Positions 9,597 through 18,587 of a stretch of DNA of 64,000 nt are shown piece by piece. Made by a program: the position numbers and the translations under genes. This stretch comes from Alteromonas_E sp965248545. GTDB taxonomy: Bacteria > Pseudomonadota > Gammaproteobacteria > Enterobacterales > Alteromonadaceae. The notes beneath the pieces were generated by a model. It ran no database searches and was not told the DNA's origin. It was given only the letters and a program-made list of their open reading frames with translations. The stretch covers positions 372,001 to 436,000 of the forward strand of contig OZ252110.1 in NCBI GenBank assembly GCA_965248545.1, in the 5' to 3' direction. Numbering within the stretch: position 1 is the first letter of the stretch; each line of letters begins with the position of its first letter.

Positions 9597-10724
9597 TTAA
9601 TCACCCTGCTCCACGTTCGTGACAGGGATCTGATTATTTTCATCCAGCATAGCGGCTTTAGCGCGAATGCGTTGTTCAAGTTGTTCGACTAAGTCGTCAT
9701 TTTTAATTCGCTCTTTTTGGCGTTTACCATCAAGGTAAAAACCACTCATATTCCGAGCGCCAGTAAGCCCTAAATCGGACACTTCGGCTTCACCTGGACC
9801 ATTCACTACACAGCCGATAATCGATACATCCATTGGAGTCAGGACGTCTTCAAGCCTTTCTTCTAGGGCATTGACCGTGCCGATCACATCAAACTCTTGT
9901 CGCGAGCAACTCGGACAGGCGATAAAGTTGATCCCACGCGAGCGGATGCGAAGGGATTTTAGGATATCGAAGCCAACTTTGATCTCTTCTACCGGATCGG
10001 CGGCGAGAGAAATCCGGATGGTATCCCCGATGCCCTCGGCGAGCAGCATACCTAAACCTACTGCACTCTTCACTGCACCAGAGCGGAAGCCACCCGCTTC
10101 AGTGATACCCAGGTGCAGCGGGTTATCGATTTGTTTCGCCAGTAAACGGTATGCACCAACGGCGAGGAAGACATCTGACGCTTTAACACTGACCTTATAC
10201 TGATCAAAATTCAGCTGATCTAAAATATCGACATGCCGCATGGCCGACTCAACCAGTGCTTCTGGTGTTGGTTCGCCGTACTTTTCTTGCAGGTCCTTTT
10301 CAAGTGAGCCACCGTTGACCCCAATCCGAATCGGAATGTTCTTATCTGCAGCACAATCAACGACACTGCGGACACGCTGCATATTGCCGATGTTACCCGG
10401 GTTGATGCGTAAACAGTCAACCCCATATTCAGCGACCTTTAACGCAATGCGATAGTCGAAGTGAATGTCTGCCACCAATGGCACATTCACTTGTTGCTTG
10501 ATGGCCTTGAATGCTTCAGCAGCATCCATGGTCGGGACTGAAACCCTAACAATTTCGCCACCAACCGCTTCAATGCGTTTGATCTGGGCAACGGTAGCCT
10601 CAACATCCGTCGTTGGGGTATTGGTCATCGATTGAACAGCAATGGGAGCTCCATCGCCAATTGGAACATCGCCGACGTAAATACGGGTCGACTTACGTCG
10701 TTGAATCGGAGATTCAGCAAACAT
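9597..10724 (-). CDS. ispG: (E)-4-hydroxy-3-methylbut-2-enyl-diphosphate synthase
   Basis: Penultimate enzyme of the MEP isoprenoid pathway; it reduces ME-cPP to HMBPP with a [4Fe-4S] cluster. The 375-residue length is the standard short bacterial form. It shows VQSMTNTPTTDVEATVAQI near the N terminus, the Cys pair in FIACPSCSRQEFDV and the third cluster Cys in VSIIGCVVNGPGEA. AGGA lies seven bases before the ATG. It follows rodZ with an 8-bp gap. Confidence 0.98.
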   Translation of the reverse strand: MFAESPIQRRKSTRIYVGDVPIGDGAPIAVQSMTNTPTTDVEATVAQIKRIEAVGGEIVRVSVPTMDAAEAFKAIKQQVNVPLVADIHFDYRIALKVAEYGVDCLRINPGNIGNMQRVRSVVDCAADKNIPIRIGVNGGSLEKDLQEKYGEPTPEALVESAMRHVDILDQLNFDQYKVSVKASDVFLAVGAYRLLAKQIDNPLHLGITEAGGFRSGAVKSAVGLGMLLAEGIGDTIRISLAADPVEEIKVGFDILKSLRIRSRGINFIACPSCSRQEFDVIGTVNALEERLEDVLTPMDVSIIGCVVNGPGEAEVSDLGLTGARNMSGFYLDGKRQKERIKNDDLVEQLEQRIRAKAAMLDENNQIPVTNVEQGD

Positions 10725-10732
10725 GTAACATC

Positions 10733-11725
10733 CTACTTGGGTAAATTAAATCGCGCGCTACGGCCGGCGGGAATATCACTCATATCGACGGGCTCACCGG
10801 CGTATGTGATTGATACGTTTTGCGGTGCGCCAAGGGTCACTTCAAACGGTGCAACGCCTGAAATAGCCATGACCCGCCCTCTTACTTTGGTCCCATAGGC
10901 GATCGCTTCACCAGTGGCGTCAGTGATATTGACCCAACAATCGTCTGCGAAAGTAAATACCAGCTCGACCACATCAACTTCTGCTGGCGGCTCGTTCGCA
11001 ACGTCATCTTCAGTCGGCAAAGACAATTCAGTCGTAATACTTGGGCTTGCTTCTGTTGAGGCAATATCCGCAGAACTTGGCAGTTCATCTGGGTATTCTA
11101 GATTCTCGGCTGGTGAGGTTAACTCAGTGGCTAGCTCACTCTGGTCAGCGACGGGTTCGAGCGCTGAGCCCAAATCCTCTTGTTCCATTGGTAGGGCTGG
11201 GCGCTCTTCGCTAACAGCGGGGGAATCAGCTTCATCAACCGCTGTTGCTTGTTCCGCATTCACGAGGGAATCTAACAGAGAGTTACTCGTGGTCTCATTT
11301 TCAGCACTATTGCTCTGCTGATACCACCACCAAACGGATAGAGCGATAACCACTGTGATGATAAGATAGGTTACCATCATCCAGCGACTATCCGTTGCTT
11401 CTTTTGATACTCGCCGCGAAAAGCTCTGAAGTTTTTGTGGCCCCTGCTTGCCATTCGCTGATTGCTCGAATGTCTTGAGCAGTGGCTCTGCATCAATCCC
11501 AACATTCTTGGCATATAAACGGATATATCCCTTCAAGAATGTTGCAGACGTATTATCACTCACCTGATCGGTTTCAATCTGATTGATAATGTCGAGCTTA
11601 AGGAACAGTTTATCGGCAAGTGCTTGCTGCGTTAACCCCGCTGCTTCCCGTGCTTGTTTTAACTGCTTACCTACACTGGGGGCTTCGGCAACTTCCGTGG
11701 GCTGTTGTTGTTCCTGATCAGTCAT
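10733..11725 (-). CDS. rodZ: Cytoskeletal protein RodZ
   Basis: Membrane protein that links MreB to the cell-wall elongation machinery. An HTH_25 helix-turn-helix domain (GKQLKQAREAAGLTQQALADKL) occupies roughly residues 18-85. A transmembrane helix lies at about 114-135 (tryptophan-rich end ALSVWWWY), then a long acidic Ser/Glu/Pro-rich periplasmic linker, then a C-terminal DUF4115 beta domain (FADDCWVNITDATGEAIAYGTKVRG). The pilW-rodZ-ispG-hisS order is the classical one. The ATG lies only three bases past the pilW stop. Confidence 0.95.
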   Translation of the reverse strand: MTDQEQQQPTEVAEAPSVGKQLKQAREAAGLTQQALADKLFLKLDIINQIETDQVSDNTSATFLKGYIRLYAKNVGIDAEPLLKTFEQSANGKQGPQKLQSFSRRVSKEATDSRWMMVTYLIITVVIALSVWWWYQQSNSAENETTSNSLLDSLVNAEQATAVDEADSPAVSEERPALPMEQEDLGSALEPVADQSELATELTSPAENLEYPDELPSSADIASTEASPSITTELSLPTEDDVANEPPAEVDVVELVFTFADDCWVNITDATGEAIAYGTKVRGRVMAISGVAPFEVTLGAPQNVSITYAGEPVDMSDIPAGRSARFNLPK

Positions 11726-11728
11726 TAA

Positions 11729-12937
11729 CTATTGCTCTTGTTCACTGCTTTGTGCTGATGGTTCTGATACCAACAACGTCATTCCGACTTGAATCGCACC
11801 ATTTTCAGGTAACTGGTTCCACTCAATCAACTTGGCCATTTTAACGTTATAGCGCAGTGAAATTCGGTACAGATTTTCACCTTTTGCGACGACGTGTTGA
11901 AGTTCTGTTGACGGCGTATTGCTCGGTTCCGCTTGAGCTGCTGCCACAGCGTCATCCTGAATTGATTCAGCAGCAACGTCTTCTACCGGGTGATCTCGCT
12001 CAGCGGCACTGTCTTTAAAACCTGACGCTGCTTCAGCTATTTCTGCTGCGGACTCTTCTGCTTTGTGGGGCTCATTGACTTCTGCGGGCGTCGATTCTTG
12101 CACAGCGGAGACAGGTTCAGATACTACCGGTGCTGGCATATCAATTCTTTTCGCCGTCACCGCAGGCATAGCGTCATTCATGGTATCTCGATATTTTGCC
12201 GCTAACGGATGTCTTGGATACATACGCAATAACATGTCGCCATACCCCTTCGCAGTTGCTGGCTGTCCTAAACCGTTCTCAATCTGCACAGACATCCACA
12301 GCGTATCCGCGCTCACCCTTGCGACACGTTGATAACGGGTTAGCGTTTGCTTCGCTTGTTCAAACTGGCTCTGGCCTACATATAACTCGGTCAGTAAAAA
12401 CAGACTCTTCGCCCGTGTAGGTTGGTGATTTAACGCCGTAGTCAGGTATTCGATTGCATCGCTGTTGCGCTGCTGGCTAATGCTACATAACGCCATATTT
12501 TCATAGGTCTCGGCCGAACTCGCGTACGTCTGACTATTCACCGCTTGTAGGAAGAACGTTTTGGCCTCTTCGTAACGGCTTTGCTGACAAAGAAACGCGC
12601 CGTAACTGTTGGCGATATCGGCATTGCGAGGATCCAGTCTCAAGGCGTTTTGATAGGCTTCTTCAGCCCGGGCTATTTCTTCAACAACTTGGTAGTAATA
12701 GGCAATACTGTAGTGCGCGTCAGCTAAACGCGGCGCGAACTCCAGCGCTTTATCCAAGTTAATTTTTGCCTGTGAAAAATTGCCATTCTTTAGGTAGGTT
12801 AGTCCCAGTGAAATACGTGTTTTTGCTGCTTCAACTTGGTCAAAATCATTGCTGCGTTCGAATCCTTCTGGCAAGGGTTCACTGACACAGCCGACAATAA
12901 AAATACAGAATAGGACGGCGACGCTTCGGGCAAACAT
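11729..12937 (-). CDS. pilW: Type IV pilus pilotin PilW/PilF with C-terminal LysM domain
   Basis: Outer-membrane lipoprotein that helps the PilQ secretin reach and assemble in the outer membrane. Starting at the ATG at 12937 gives 402 residues with a lipobox ending at Cys17 (FIVGC). TPR repeats occupy about residues 30-260 (AHYSIAYYYQVVEEIARAEEAYQNALRLDPRNADI). A low-complexity Glu/Ala/Ser linker follows, then a LysM domain at about 348-393 (HVVAKGENLYRISLRYNVKMAKLIEWNQL). Usual PilW/PilF proteins are about 250 residues and end after the TPRs, so the peptidoglycan-binding LysM tail is an addition. Its place before rodZ is standard. Confidence 0.9.
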   Translation of the reverse strand: MFARSVAVLFCIFIVGCVSEPLPEGFERSNDFDQVEAAKTRISLGLTYLKNGNFSQAKINLDKALEFAPRLADAHYSIAYYYQVVEEIARAEEAYQNALRLDPRNADIANSYGAFLCQQSRYEEAKTFFLQAVNSQTYASSAETYENMALCSISQQRNSDAIEYLTTALNHQPTRAKSLFLLTELYVGQSQFEQAKQTLTRYQRVARVSADTLWMSVQIENGLGQPATAKGYGDMLLRMYPRHPLAAKYRDTMNDAMPAVTAKRIDMPAPVVSEPVSAVQESTPAEVNEPHKAEESAAEIAEAASGFKDSAAERDHPVEDVAAESIQDDAVAAAQAEPSNTPSTELQHVVAKGENLYRISLRYNVKMAKLIEWNQLPENGAIQVGMTLLVSEPSAQSSEQEQ

Positions 12938-13027
12938 TGAATAGCTCTTCACTGGAAGTTGGTTGTCTCTACGCAAATCTATCAGACCCACTATGAATAA
13001 CAATGATTTAGTTAGGCTTTTTGTCGC

Positions 13028-14206
13028 TTATTGGGCCACTTTCACAGAAATTGGCTGGCCTTTTAACTGTTTTTTCATCATTCGTTTAGTCCGGTCTACC
13101 ACATCGCCCACTAACTGACCGCAGGCAGCATCAATGTCATCACCGCGCGTCTTACGAACCATTACGGTATAACCATGCCCCATCAAAACCTTAGCGAATC
13201 GATCGATTCTCGAATTGCTTGAGCAAGTGTAAGGCGACCCCGGATAAGGATTGAAAGGAATCAGATTAATCTTACTTGGCGTGCCTTTGAGGACTTTCGC
13301 GAGTTGTTCAGCCTGCTCCATGCTGTCGTTGATGTGATTCAGCATCACATATTCAACTGTCACCCGCCCCTGATTTGCCTTCGATTTTTCCAAATAGCGG
13401 CGCACTCCAGCTAAGAAGTTTTCAATGTTGTATTTCTTATTGATCGGTACAATTTCATCGCGTAGCTCATCATTCGGTGCATGCAACGAAATAGCCAAAG
13501 CCACGTCGATTTGGTCGCCTAACATATCAAGCGCCGGCACAACGCCTGAAGTACTCAACGTCACTCGGCGCTTGGACAAGCCGAAGCCAAAATCGTCCAT
13601 CATAATGTCCATTGCCGGCACGACGTTTTTGAGGTTCAGTAGCGGTTCGCCCATCCCCATCATGACGACATTGGTAATTGGACGTTGCTTGCTGTCATTA
13701 GACAGACCCAGTGCAGTAGCCACACGCCACACTTGGCCAATAATCTCAGCGACTGACAAGTTGCGGTTGAAACCTTGTTGAGCGGTTGAACAAAACGTAC
13801 ATTCAAGTGCACAGCCAACTTGTGAAGACACACATAAGGTTGCTCGATCAGTTTCGGGGATCCAAACAGTTTCAACCTCTTGACCACCGTCGAGTTTTAG
13901 CGCGAATTTGATAGTGCCATCGGTTGCATTCTGTTGATACGCGATTTCAGGTGCTCGGATTTCGCACTGAGCTTGTAGCTTAGCTCGCAGTGATTTGTTC
14001 AAGTTCGTCATCTTGTCGAAATCATGCTCGCCGTGCTGATAAATCCATTTCATCAACTGATCAGCGCGGAATGGCTTCTCACCAATTGATGCAAAGTAAT
14101 CGCGAAGGCCCTGTCGATTGAAATTCAGCAGATTTACCTTGTCTACCACCGGTGCTGCGGTGCCAGTTGGCGAAGTCTGTGATTGCTCGGATTGACGATT
14201 TGACAT
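13028..14206 (-). CDS. rlmN: Dual-specificity 23S rRNA/tRNA adenine-C2 methyltransferase RlmN
   Basis: Radical-SAM enzyme that methylates C2 of A2503 in 23S rRNA and A37 in some tRNAs. The radical-SAM motif CALECTFCSTAQQGFNRNL supplies the CxxxCxxC cluster ligands. The resolving C-terminal Cys lies in TRGDDIDAACGQL, and the methyl-carrying Cys is also expected in the family. The 392 residues include an N-terminal basic domain (FNRQGLRDYFASIGEKPFRADQLMKWIYQHG). It is located between ndk and pilW, the conserved order. Confidence 0.97.
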   Translation of the reverse strand: MSNRQSEQSQTSPTGTAAPVVDKVNLLNFNRQGLRDYFASIGEKPFRADQLMKWIYQHGEHDFDKMTNLNKSLRAKLQAQCEIRAPEIAYQQNATDGTIKFALKLDGGQEVETVWIPETDRATLCVSSQVGCALECTFCSTAQQGFNRNLSVAEIIGQVWRVATALGLSNDSKQRPITNVVMMGMGEPLLNLKNVVPAMDIMMDDFGFGLSKRRVTLSTSGVVPALDMLGDQIDVALAISLHAPNDELRDEIVPINKKYNIENFLAGVRRYLEKSKANQGRVTVEYVMLNHINDSMEQAEQLAKVLKGTPSKINLIPFNPYPGSPYTCSSNSRIDRFAKVLMGHGYTVMVRKTRGDDIDAACGQLVGDVVDRTKRMMKKQLKGQPISVKVAQ

Positions 14207-14243
14207 GATTCTTAACTCAAATGACGATGGCTATTAAATACGC

Positions 14244-14267
14244 AAAAAGGGAGCGATAGCTCCCTTT
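14244..14267 (-). terminator. Rho-independent terminator after ndk
   Basis: A perfect 9-bp stem AAAGGGAGC/GCTCCCTTT with a 4-nt loop is followed on the minus strand by a run of T. It lies directly after the ndk stop and before rlmN, so ndk is probably a separate transcript. Confidence 0.8.
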
Positions 14268-14285
14268 ATCGATTCCGCTTAAAGT

Positions 14286-14717
14286 TTAGCGTGTGCGTGG
14301 GCAGATTTCTTCTTCAGAGAAGAAATAAGCGATTTCACGAGCCGCTGATTCAGGTGCATCTGAACCGTGTACAGCATTTTCGTCGATAGATTCTGCGTAA
14401 TCTGCACGCAAAGTACCTGCAGCGGCATCCGCTGGGTTAGTCGCGCCCATGATTTCACGGTTGCGAACGACTGCGTTTTCACCTTCAAGCACCTGAACCA
14501 TAACCGGTCCAGACGTCATAAAGTTTACCAACGCACCAAAGAAAGGACGCTCTTTGTGCTCTGCATAGAAACCTTCAGCTTGCTCTTTGCTCATGTGTAC
14601 CATTTTAGAAGCAACAATGCGTAGGCCAGCTGTTTCGAAACGGTTGTAAATTGCACCGATGACGTTCTTAGCTACTGCATCAGGCTTAATAATTGAAAAT
14701 GTACGCTCGAGAGCCAT
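14286..14717 (-). CDS. ndk: Nucleoside diphosphate kinase
   Basis: Transfers the gamma phosphate from ATP to other nucleoside diphosphates. The 143 residues are the full family length. They begin ALERTFSIIKPDAVAKN and contain the catalytic phospho-His in NAVHGSDAPESAAREI. A GGAGA ribosome-binding site stands before the ATG. In related genomes fdx or the isc cluster lies directly upstream; here about 3.8 kb of other genes separates them. Confidence 0.98.
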   Translation of the reverse strand: MALERTFSIIKPDAVAKNVIGAIYNRFETAGLRIVASKMVHMSKEQAEGFYAEHKERPFFGALVNFMTSGPVMVQVLEGENAVVRNREIMGATNPADAAAGTLRADYAESIDENAVHGSDAPESAAREIAYFFSEEEICPRTR

Positions 14718-14910
14718 GCTCTATCTCCGTAAAAAAGGTTAATCGAAAATTTGGTCGCGGATTATATGCAATAAACGCCTAAAAACCTAGTGCTTTACTA
14801 AACTTTATCGGCATATCTGTTGCGCACTTTTTACACTATTGGGGAATAACATTCAGAGCCTTGGATAATTCCTTATTTCAACAGCAAAATTCATTTTTCG
14901 AATGGCTTAA

Positions 14911-15936
14911 CTATAGTGAGCTAGGGAAGTCGATAGATAGAGCATTAGCGAGCGTCATGAGTTGTTTTGCTAGAACAGGCGTCAACTCGAACCCCGAGGC
15001 TAGGTTTTTTTGATACGCTTCCCATCGGTGCTCCCCAGGGATGCGTCCACCTGCGGCGTGCACTTCGGCAATCAGGTGCTCTAGACGTGCGTAATAGATG
15101 TCCATAGGCATTAGCGATTCAACTGATAAGGCGATCATTAAATGTCCGTTCTCGGCAGGACCCGACATGTCATTGTGCATTGATCTCAATTGATGTGTTA
15201 TGCCCGCCGATGTAATAACTCCACTTAATAACTCTACAGCGAACCCAAGCGCAAAACCTTTGGCTCCAGCCATTGGCTGAACACCTCCTTCGGCCGCATC
15301 TTTAGCATCTGAGGAGCGCGTCCCATCCTTCGTTACAATCACGCTTTCGCTCAAAGGTTTCCCCAACTGTTTCGCTTGAGTAATTGTCGACCCGGCACTG
15401 GCCGCAGTAGCCATATCAATAATCACGTGTTCTTGGTTTTGTCTGGGGCAGCCTATTGCAATGGGATTAGTACCCCAAACCCGTTTAGTCCCATTTGGTG
15501 GAATGACTTTGGGAACAGAGTTGCTAAAACATAAGCCTATAACTCCAGCCTGTGCAGCTTGGTTGACGAAATAGCCAGCAGCTCCTAGATGGCTGGCATT
15601 GCGCACTGCAACGCACCCGATGCCTTGCGATTGTGCTATTTCTATGGCTTTTGACATTGCTTTGTGAGCGACCACGTACCCCAAGCCAGCATCGCCATCC
15701 ATTGTTGCGACAGCAGGAGCGACTAGCTTGATTTGAATGTTTGCTGGTGAGTGGTGCAATTTCTTTTGCAGCCGCTCTACCATCATCGGTAGCCGCCAGA
15801 TACCCTGCGTATCTCGTCCAGCGCAATCTGACCACGACATAATTTCAGCCTGCAACTGAGCCTCGGTCTGATCAGCTCCCGCAGCAACCAACGCTGCTAC
15901 TGAGAATTTGCACATTGCCTCAGGACTAAACCGCAC
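14911..15936 (-). CDS. Malate/L-lactate dehydrogenase-type (Ldh2 family) oxidoreductase
   Basis: NAD(P)-dependent reductase of the family that includes ureidoglycolate dehydrogenase, sulfolactate dehydrogenase, 2,3-diketogulonate reductase and piperideine-2-carboxylate reductase. The 341 residues show the family's VRNASHLGAAGYF segment with the catalytic His, the nucleotide-site stretch WGTNPIAIGCPR, IDMATAASAG, and KGFALGFAVELLSGVI. The start is a GTG, five bases after the ATP-grasp stop. It is the last gene of a three-gene operon with an ATP-grasp ligase and an RraA-like aldolase. The substrate cannot be told from sequence; a 2-oxo acid or cyclic imino acid is the family expectation. Confidence 0.85.
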   Translation of the reverse strand: MRFSPEAMCKFSVAALVAAGADQTEAQLQAEIMSWSDCAGRDTQGIWRLPMMVERLQKKLHHSPANIQIKLVAPAVATMDGDAGLGYVVAHKAMSKAIEIAQSQGIGCVAVRNASHLGAAGYFVNQAAQAGVIGLCFSNSVPKVIPPNGTKRVWGTNPIAIGCPRQNQEHVIIDMATAASAGSTITQAKQLGKPLSESVIVTKDGTRSSDAKDAAEGGVQPMAGAKGFALGFAVELLSGVITSAGITHQLRSMHNDMSGPAENGHLMIALSVESLMPMDIYYARLEHLIAEVHAAGGRIPGEHRWEAYQKNLASGFELTPVLAKQLMTLANALSIDFPSSL

Positions 15937-15941
15937 TCTCG

Positions 15942-17162
15942 TTATTCCATGCCAAAAATACGTTTCAACCGTGGACTAAAATTATGCTTAAGCATAAACC
16001 AGAAAGGCTTGAGGTCTGATAACGACCAGTAAGGGAATACCTTGGGCTTGAACCATATGCTGGCCCACTCTCTAAAGGTAATTTCTCCCTCGCTGCGTAA
16101 ATCTCTGTACGCATCAAAGTCATCATCAAAATACCAGTAATAAAGAAACTGCCTGTAGGTTTTTGTGTCTTGACAAGGCTGATTAGTTAGACGTCTATAA
16201 ATTATTTGTCCAATATCCACACCTGATTGAAATACCTGCTCTTGAGCAGCGGTGAAACGAGCGTTGCACTCAATAATCTTCAATCGGTTGTCTCGCGGAT
16301 CTCGCTTAAATTCGACGTTGCCAAGTCCTTTAAATCCGATACCTTTGAAAAACTGCTGACCTACTTTTGCCGTTTCAGGTAACCATTCAGTAACGTGACA
16401 AGAACCTCTACCAAAGTTTTTGGGTGAGCGCCTAATGATCCGTTTGGTAAACGAGAGCCACTCTTTTCCATCCTCATCCATATAGGTGTAGTAACTACTG
16501 AGTAGCGTATCTGGTCCCGGTATATGCTCACATAGCATGAAGGCCAAACCGGCATCAAAGGTCTGCTTTGCTTTTGAGAGCAAATCAGGAAACGTCTCTA
16601 TTAAGAACAACTTAGCCTTGAATTTAGCCTGAAATTTATGTGAATGAATTGGTTTTATCAATACTGGAAATTGAATCTCAGACTCAATGTCCTCTATATC
16701 AGCTAACTGGTTGATTTCCCAGTGTTTCGGGAAGTCGACCCCAACCATATCAGCCAATCTTAGCGTCTCTTGTTTATCGAGTAACTTTTGATGTAACGCA
16801 GGCGGCGTGATATCGAGGATAAAGCGCTTTGACAAGGCCTTTTCATTTTGCGCTAGAAAAGCAATTGCTCTATCACTACAGGCTAATACAATTGAGTCCT
16901 TAAATGGAATTTCCGAATCTTGGCTGAAGAAAAAATCTTTATAATATGCTTCTTCACTGACCCCATCTGGGATACACCAGCTGCGCACGCAATATTTCGA
17001 GTGATGTGCAGCACAATTTGACGGGGCTATAACGAACACCTTTACCCCTAACCGCCCCATGCTTCGTGTTAATGAGAGAGAATTTTCCATCCCTCCGAGT
17101 AGCACGAGTGAAGACGTCGGCTGGAACTTGTCGTTATTGTTAGTGAGTCTTTTAGTTGACAC
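15942..17162 (-). CDS. ATP-grasp domain carboxylate-amine ligase-like protein
   Basis: The 406 residues read as an ATP-grasp enzyme. There is an N-terminal Rossmann-like pre-ATP-grasp domain (SSLVLLGGMENSLSLTRSMGRLGVKVFVIAP). The ATP-grasp core includes the Lys segment FPVLIKPIHSHKF and the metal-binding end GLGNVEFKRDPRDNRLKIIECNARF, with Glu and Asn ligands. Related proteins join carboxylates to amines (D-aspartate ligase, biotin-carboxylase-like groups). About 80 C-terminal residues are rich in Trp and Tyr and may pack on membranes or partners. The GTG start has AAGGAA nine bases upstream, overlapping the end of the RraA-like gene, so translation is coupled. Confidence 0.8.
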   Translation of the reverse strand: MSTKRLTNNNDKFQPTSSLVLLGGMENSLSLTRSMGRLGVKVFVIAPSNCAAHHSKYCVRSWCIPDGVSEEAYYKDFFFSQDSEIPFKDSIVLACSDRAIAFLAQNEKALSKRFILDITPPALHQKLLDKQETLRLADMVGVDFPKHWEINQLADIEDIESEIQFPVLIKPIHSHKFQAKFKAKLFLIETFPDLLSKAKQTFDAGLAFMLCEHIPGPDTLLSSYYTYMDEDGKEWLSFTKRIIRRSPKNFGRGSCHVTEWLPETAKVGQQFFKGIGFKGLGNVEFKRDPRDNRLKIIECNARFTAAQEQVFQSGVDIGQIIYRRLTNQPCQDTKTYRQFLYYWYFDDDFDAYRDLRSEGEITFREWASIWFKPKVFPYWSLSDLKPFWFMLKHNFSPRLKRIFGME

Positions 17163-17167
17163 CGACT

Positions 17168-17875
17168 CTATTCCTTATGACATCGAAGTTCATCGAGGCT
17201 TTTATCCACCCAATCGTTGTTAAAAACCCCTTGCTTAACCGATGTTTCATAATCAAGTCTCGCTTTTTTGGATTGATGCAGGCGAGAAGACAGTTCTCTT
17301 GCACTCTCTCTCCGGACAACGACTACACCCGACATATCAGCGACGATAATGTCTCCGGGATTGACGACAATACCACCGCAGCTTACGGGGTAGTTTACTT
17401 CTCCAGGTCCCCTATGCAAGGGACCAATAGGGGTAATACCTTTCGAATAAATGGGCAAATCGACTTCTTTTAAGGCCTCCACGTCTCGAATCAGACCGTC
17501 GACAATAACGCCGACCGCTCCTTTGTGCTTAGCCTTAGACGCAATTAAATCGCCAATTACAGCGTTGTTGGTCGAACTACCTGCATCAATAATTAAAACA
17601 TCCCCTGGCTCAATTAGATCGATTGCTTTATGCACCATTAAGTTATCGCCGGGAAAGACTTTTATCGTAAGGGCTGGGCCAGCAAAACTAAGTGCATTAA
17701 TGTGGTTCGCAATATCGAAAGACATTGTATAGAGTCGATTCATCTCGTCTGAGATATCAGGTGTAGGGAAACTAGCCAATTCACGAACGAGTGTAGCCTC
17801 TGCTCGATCTATTTCGGTGCGGACTCTAAAACCCGGACCGGGATGCAAATCAGCGGATTTGGGTTTATCTGCCAT
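17168..17875 (-). CDS. RraA/HMG-aldolase family protein
   Basis: Member of the RraA-like superfamily, which contains 4-hydroxy-4-methyl-2-oxoglutarate/4-carboxy-4-hydroxy-2-oxoadipate aldolases, oxaloacetate decarboxylases and the RNase E inhibitor RraA. The signature GVIVDGLIRDVEALKEVDLPIYSKG supplies the Arg-Asp pair used by the class II pyruvate aldolases for pyruvate and metal binding. The 235-residue length is longer than RraA itself (about 160), closer to catabolic aldolases. It is the first gene of the operon with the ATP-grasp and Ldh2-type genes. An aldolase or decarboxylase role is therefore more likely than RNase E control, but this is inference. Confidence 0.82.
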   Translation of the reverse strand: MADKPKSADLHPGPGFRVRTEIDRAEATLVRELASFPTPDISDEMNRLYTMSFDIANHINALSFAGPALTIKVFPGDNLMVHKAIDLIEPGDVLIIDAGSSTNNAVIGDLIASKAKHKGAVGVIVDGLIRDVEALKEVDLPIYSKGITPIGPLHRGPGEVNYPVSCGGIVVNPGDIIVADMSGVVVVRRESARELSSRLHQSKKARLDYETSVKQGVFNNDWVDKSLDELRCHKE

Positions 17876-17991
17876 ACTGCGCTTCCTCTGTTTTGTAACA
17901 CACTAACACAGGTATTCTCTACATACTAACCGGCTTTAAACACGTAAGACGAGCATACTGGGGCCGCTTGCGCAGTAACCCGACCTGATAA

Positions 17992-18555
17992 TCAGTTTAG
18001 CTCGGGATCAGGCCAGAACTTCGTGCCTTTGATGGTTGCCTGCAATGCCAGACCACTTTCGGTTAATGTGTAAACCGTCAGGTCTCCGTAATAGGCTTCA
18101 GTCTGAACCGATTTGCCTTTGTCAGCGGCTTTTGCCGCAGCATCGGCGTTGCCACCAAAGGTCCAGCCATTTTCCACGAAGTTGGTAATCGCTTGTTGAG
18201 AATGAAAAACGATAATGAGCCGATAGTCCTTCACCCCAAGCCCCAAACCCACACCGCCTTCTGCCATGTTCATATAGGTCCGCGAATCTTTTGTATTGTT
18301 ATTGACGATGCCATACCCAGTGCCCGCCGAAACAAACAGTAAATTCACATTGGCATTGGAAAATACTGCGTATCCTTCGGCATTTTTGATTTGCGCTTCA
18401 GTATCGGGTTTTTGAGCGTACAGTTGGGAAAGTGTTTTGGCCTGGACGGCGTGAATGGCCTGTCGCTTGCTGGCCTTGGAGCCATCGCCCATAGAGGCAC
18501 AGCCAGTGACAACCATGATCGTGAAAGCAGTGATAGCAATGTGAAGCGCGCGCAT
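17992..18555 (-). CDS. SYLF (YSC84-like) lipid-binding domain lipoprotein
   Basis: The 187 residues start with a lipoprotein signal ending at Cys19 (MVVTGC). They continue with the SYLF/Ysc84 actin-binding domain pattern: AEGYAVFSNANVNLLFVSAGTGYGIV, GGVGLGLGVKDYRLIIVF and a C-terminal GLALQATIKGTKFWPD. SYLF domains bind phosphoinositides in eukaryotes; the bacterial role is not established. GGAGG stands just before the ATG. It follows fdx on the same strand with a 32-bp gap but is not a usual isc member. Confidence 0.85.
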   Translation of the reverse strand: MRALHIAITAFTIMVVTGCASMGDGSKASKRQAIHAVQAKTLSQLYAQKPDTEAQIKNAEGYAVFSNANVNLLFVSAGTGYGIVNNNTKDSRTYMNMAEGGVGLGLGVKDYRLIIVFHSQQAITNFVENGWTFGGNADAAAKAADKGKSVQTEAYYGDLTVYTLTESGLALQATIKGTKFWPDPELN

Positions 18556-18587
18556 ATTTCCTCCGTTGAAAGAAACGTTACGCCAGC

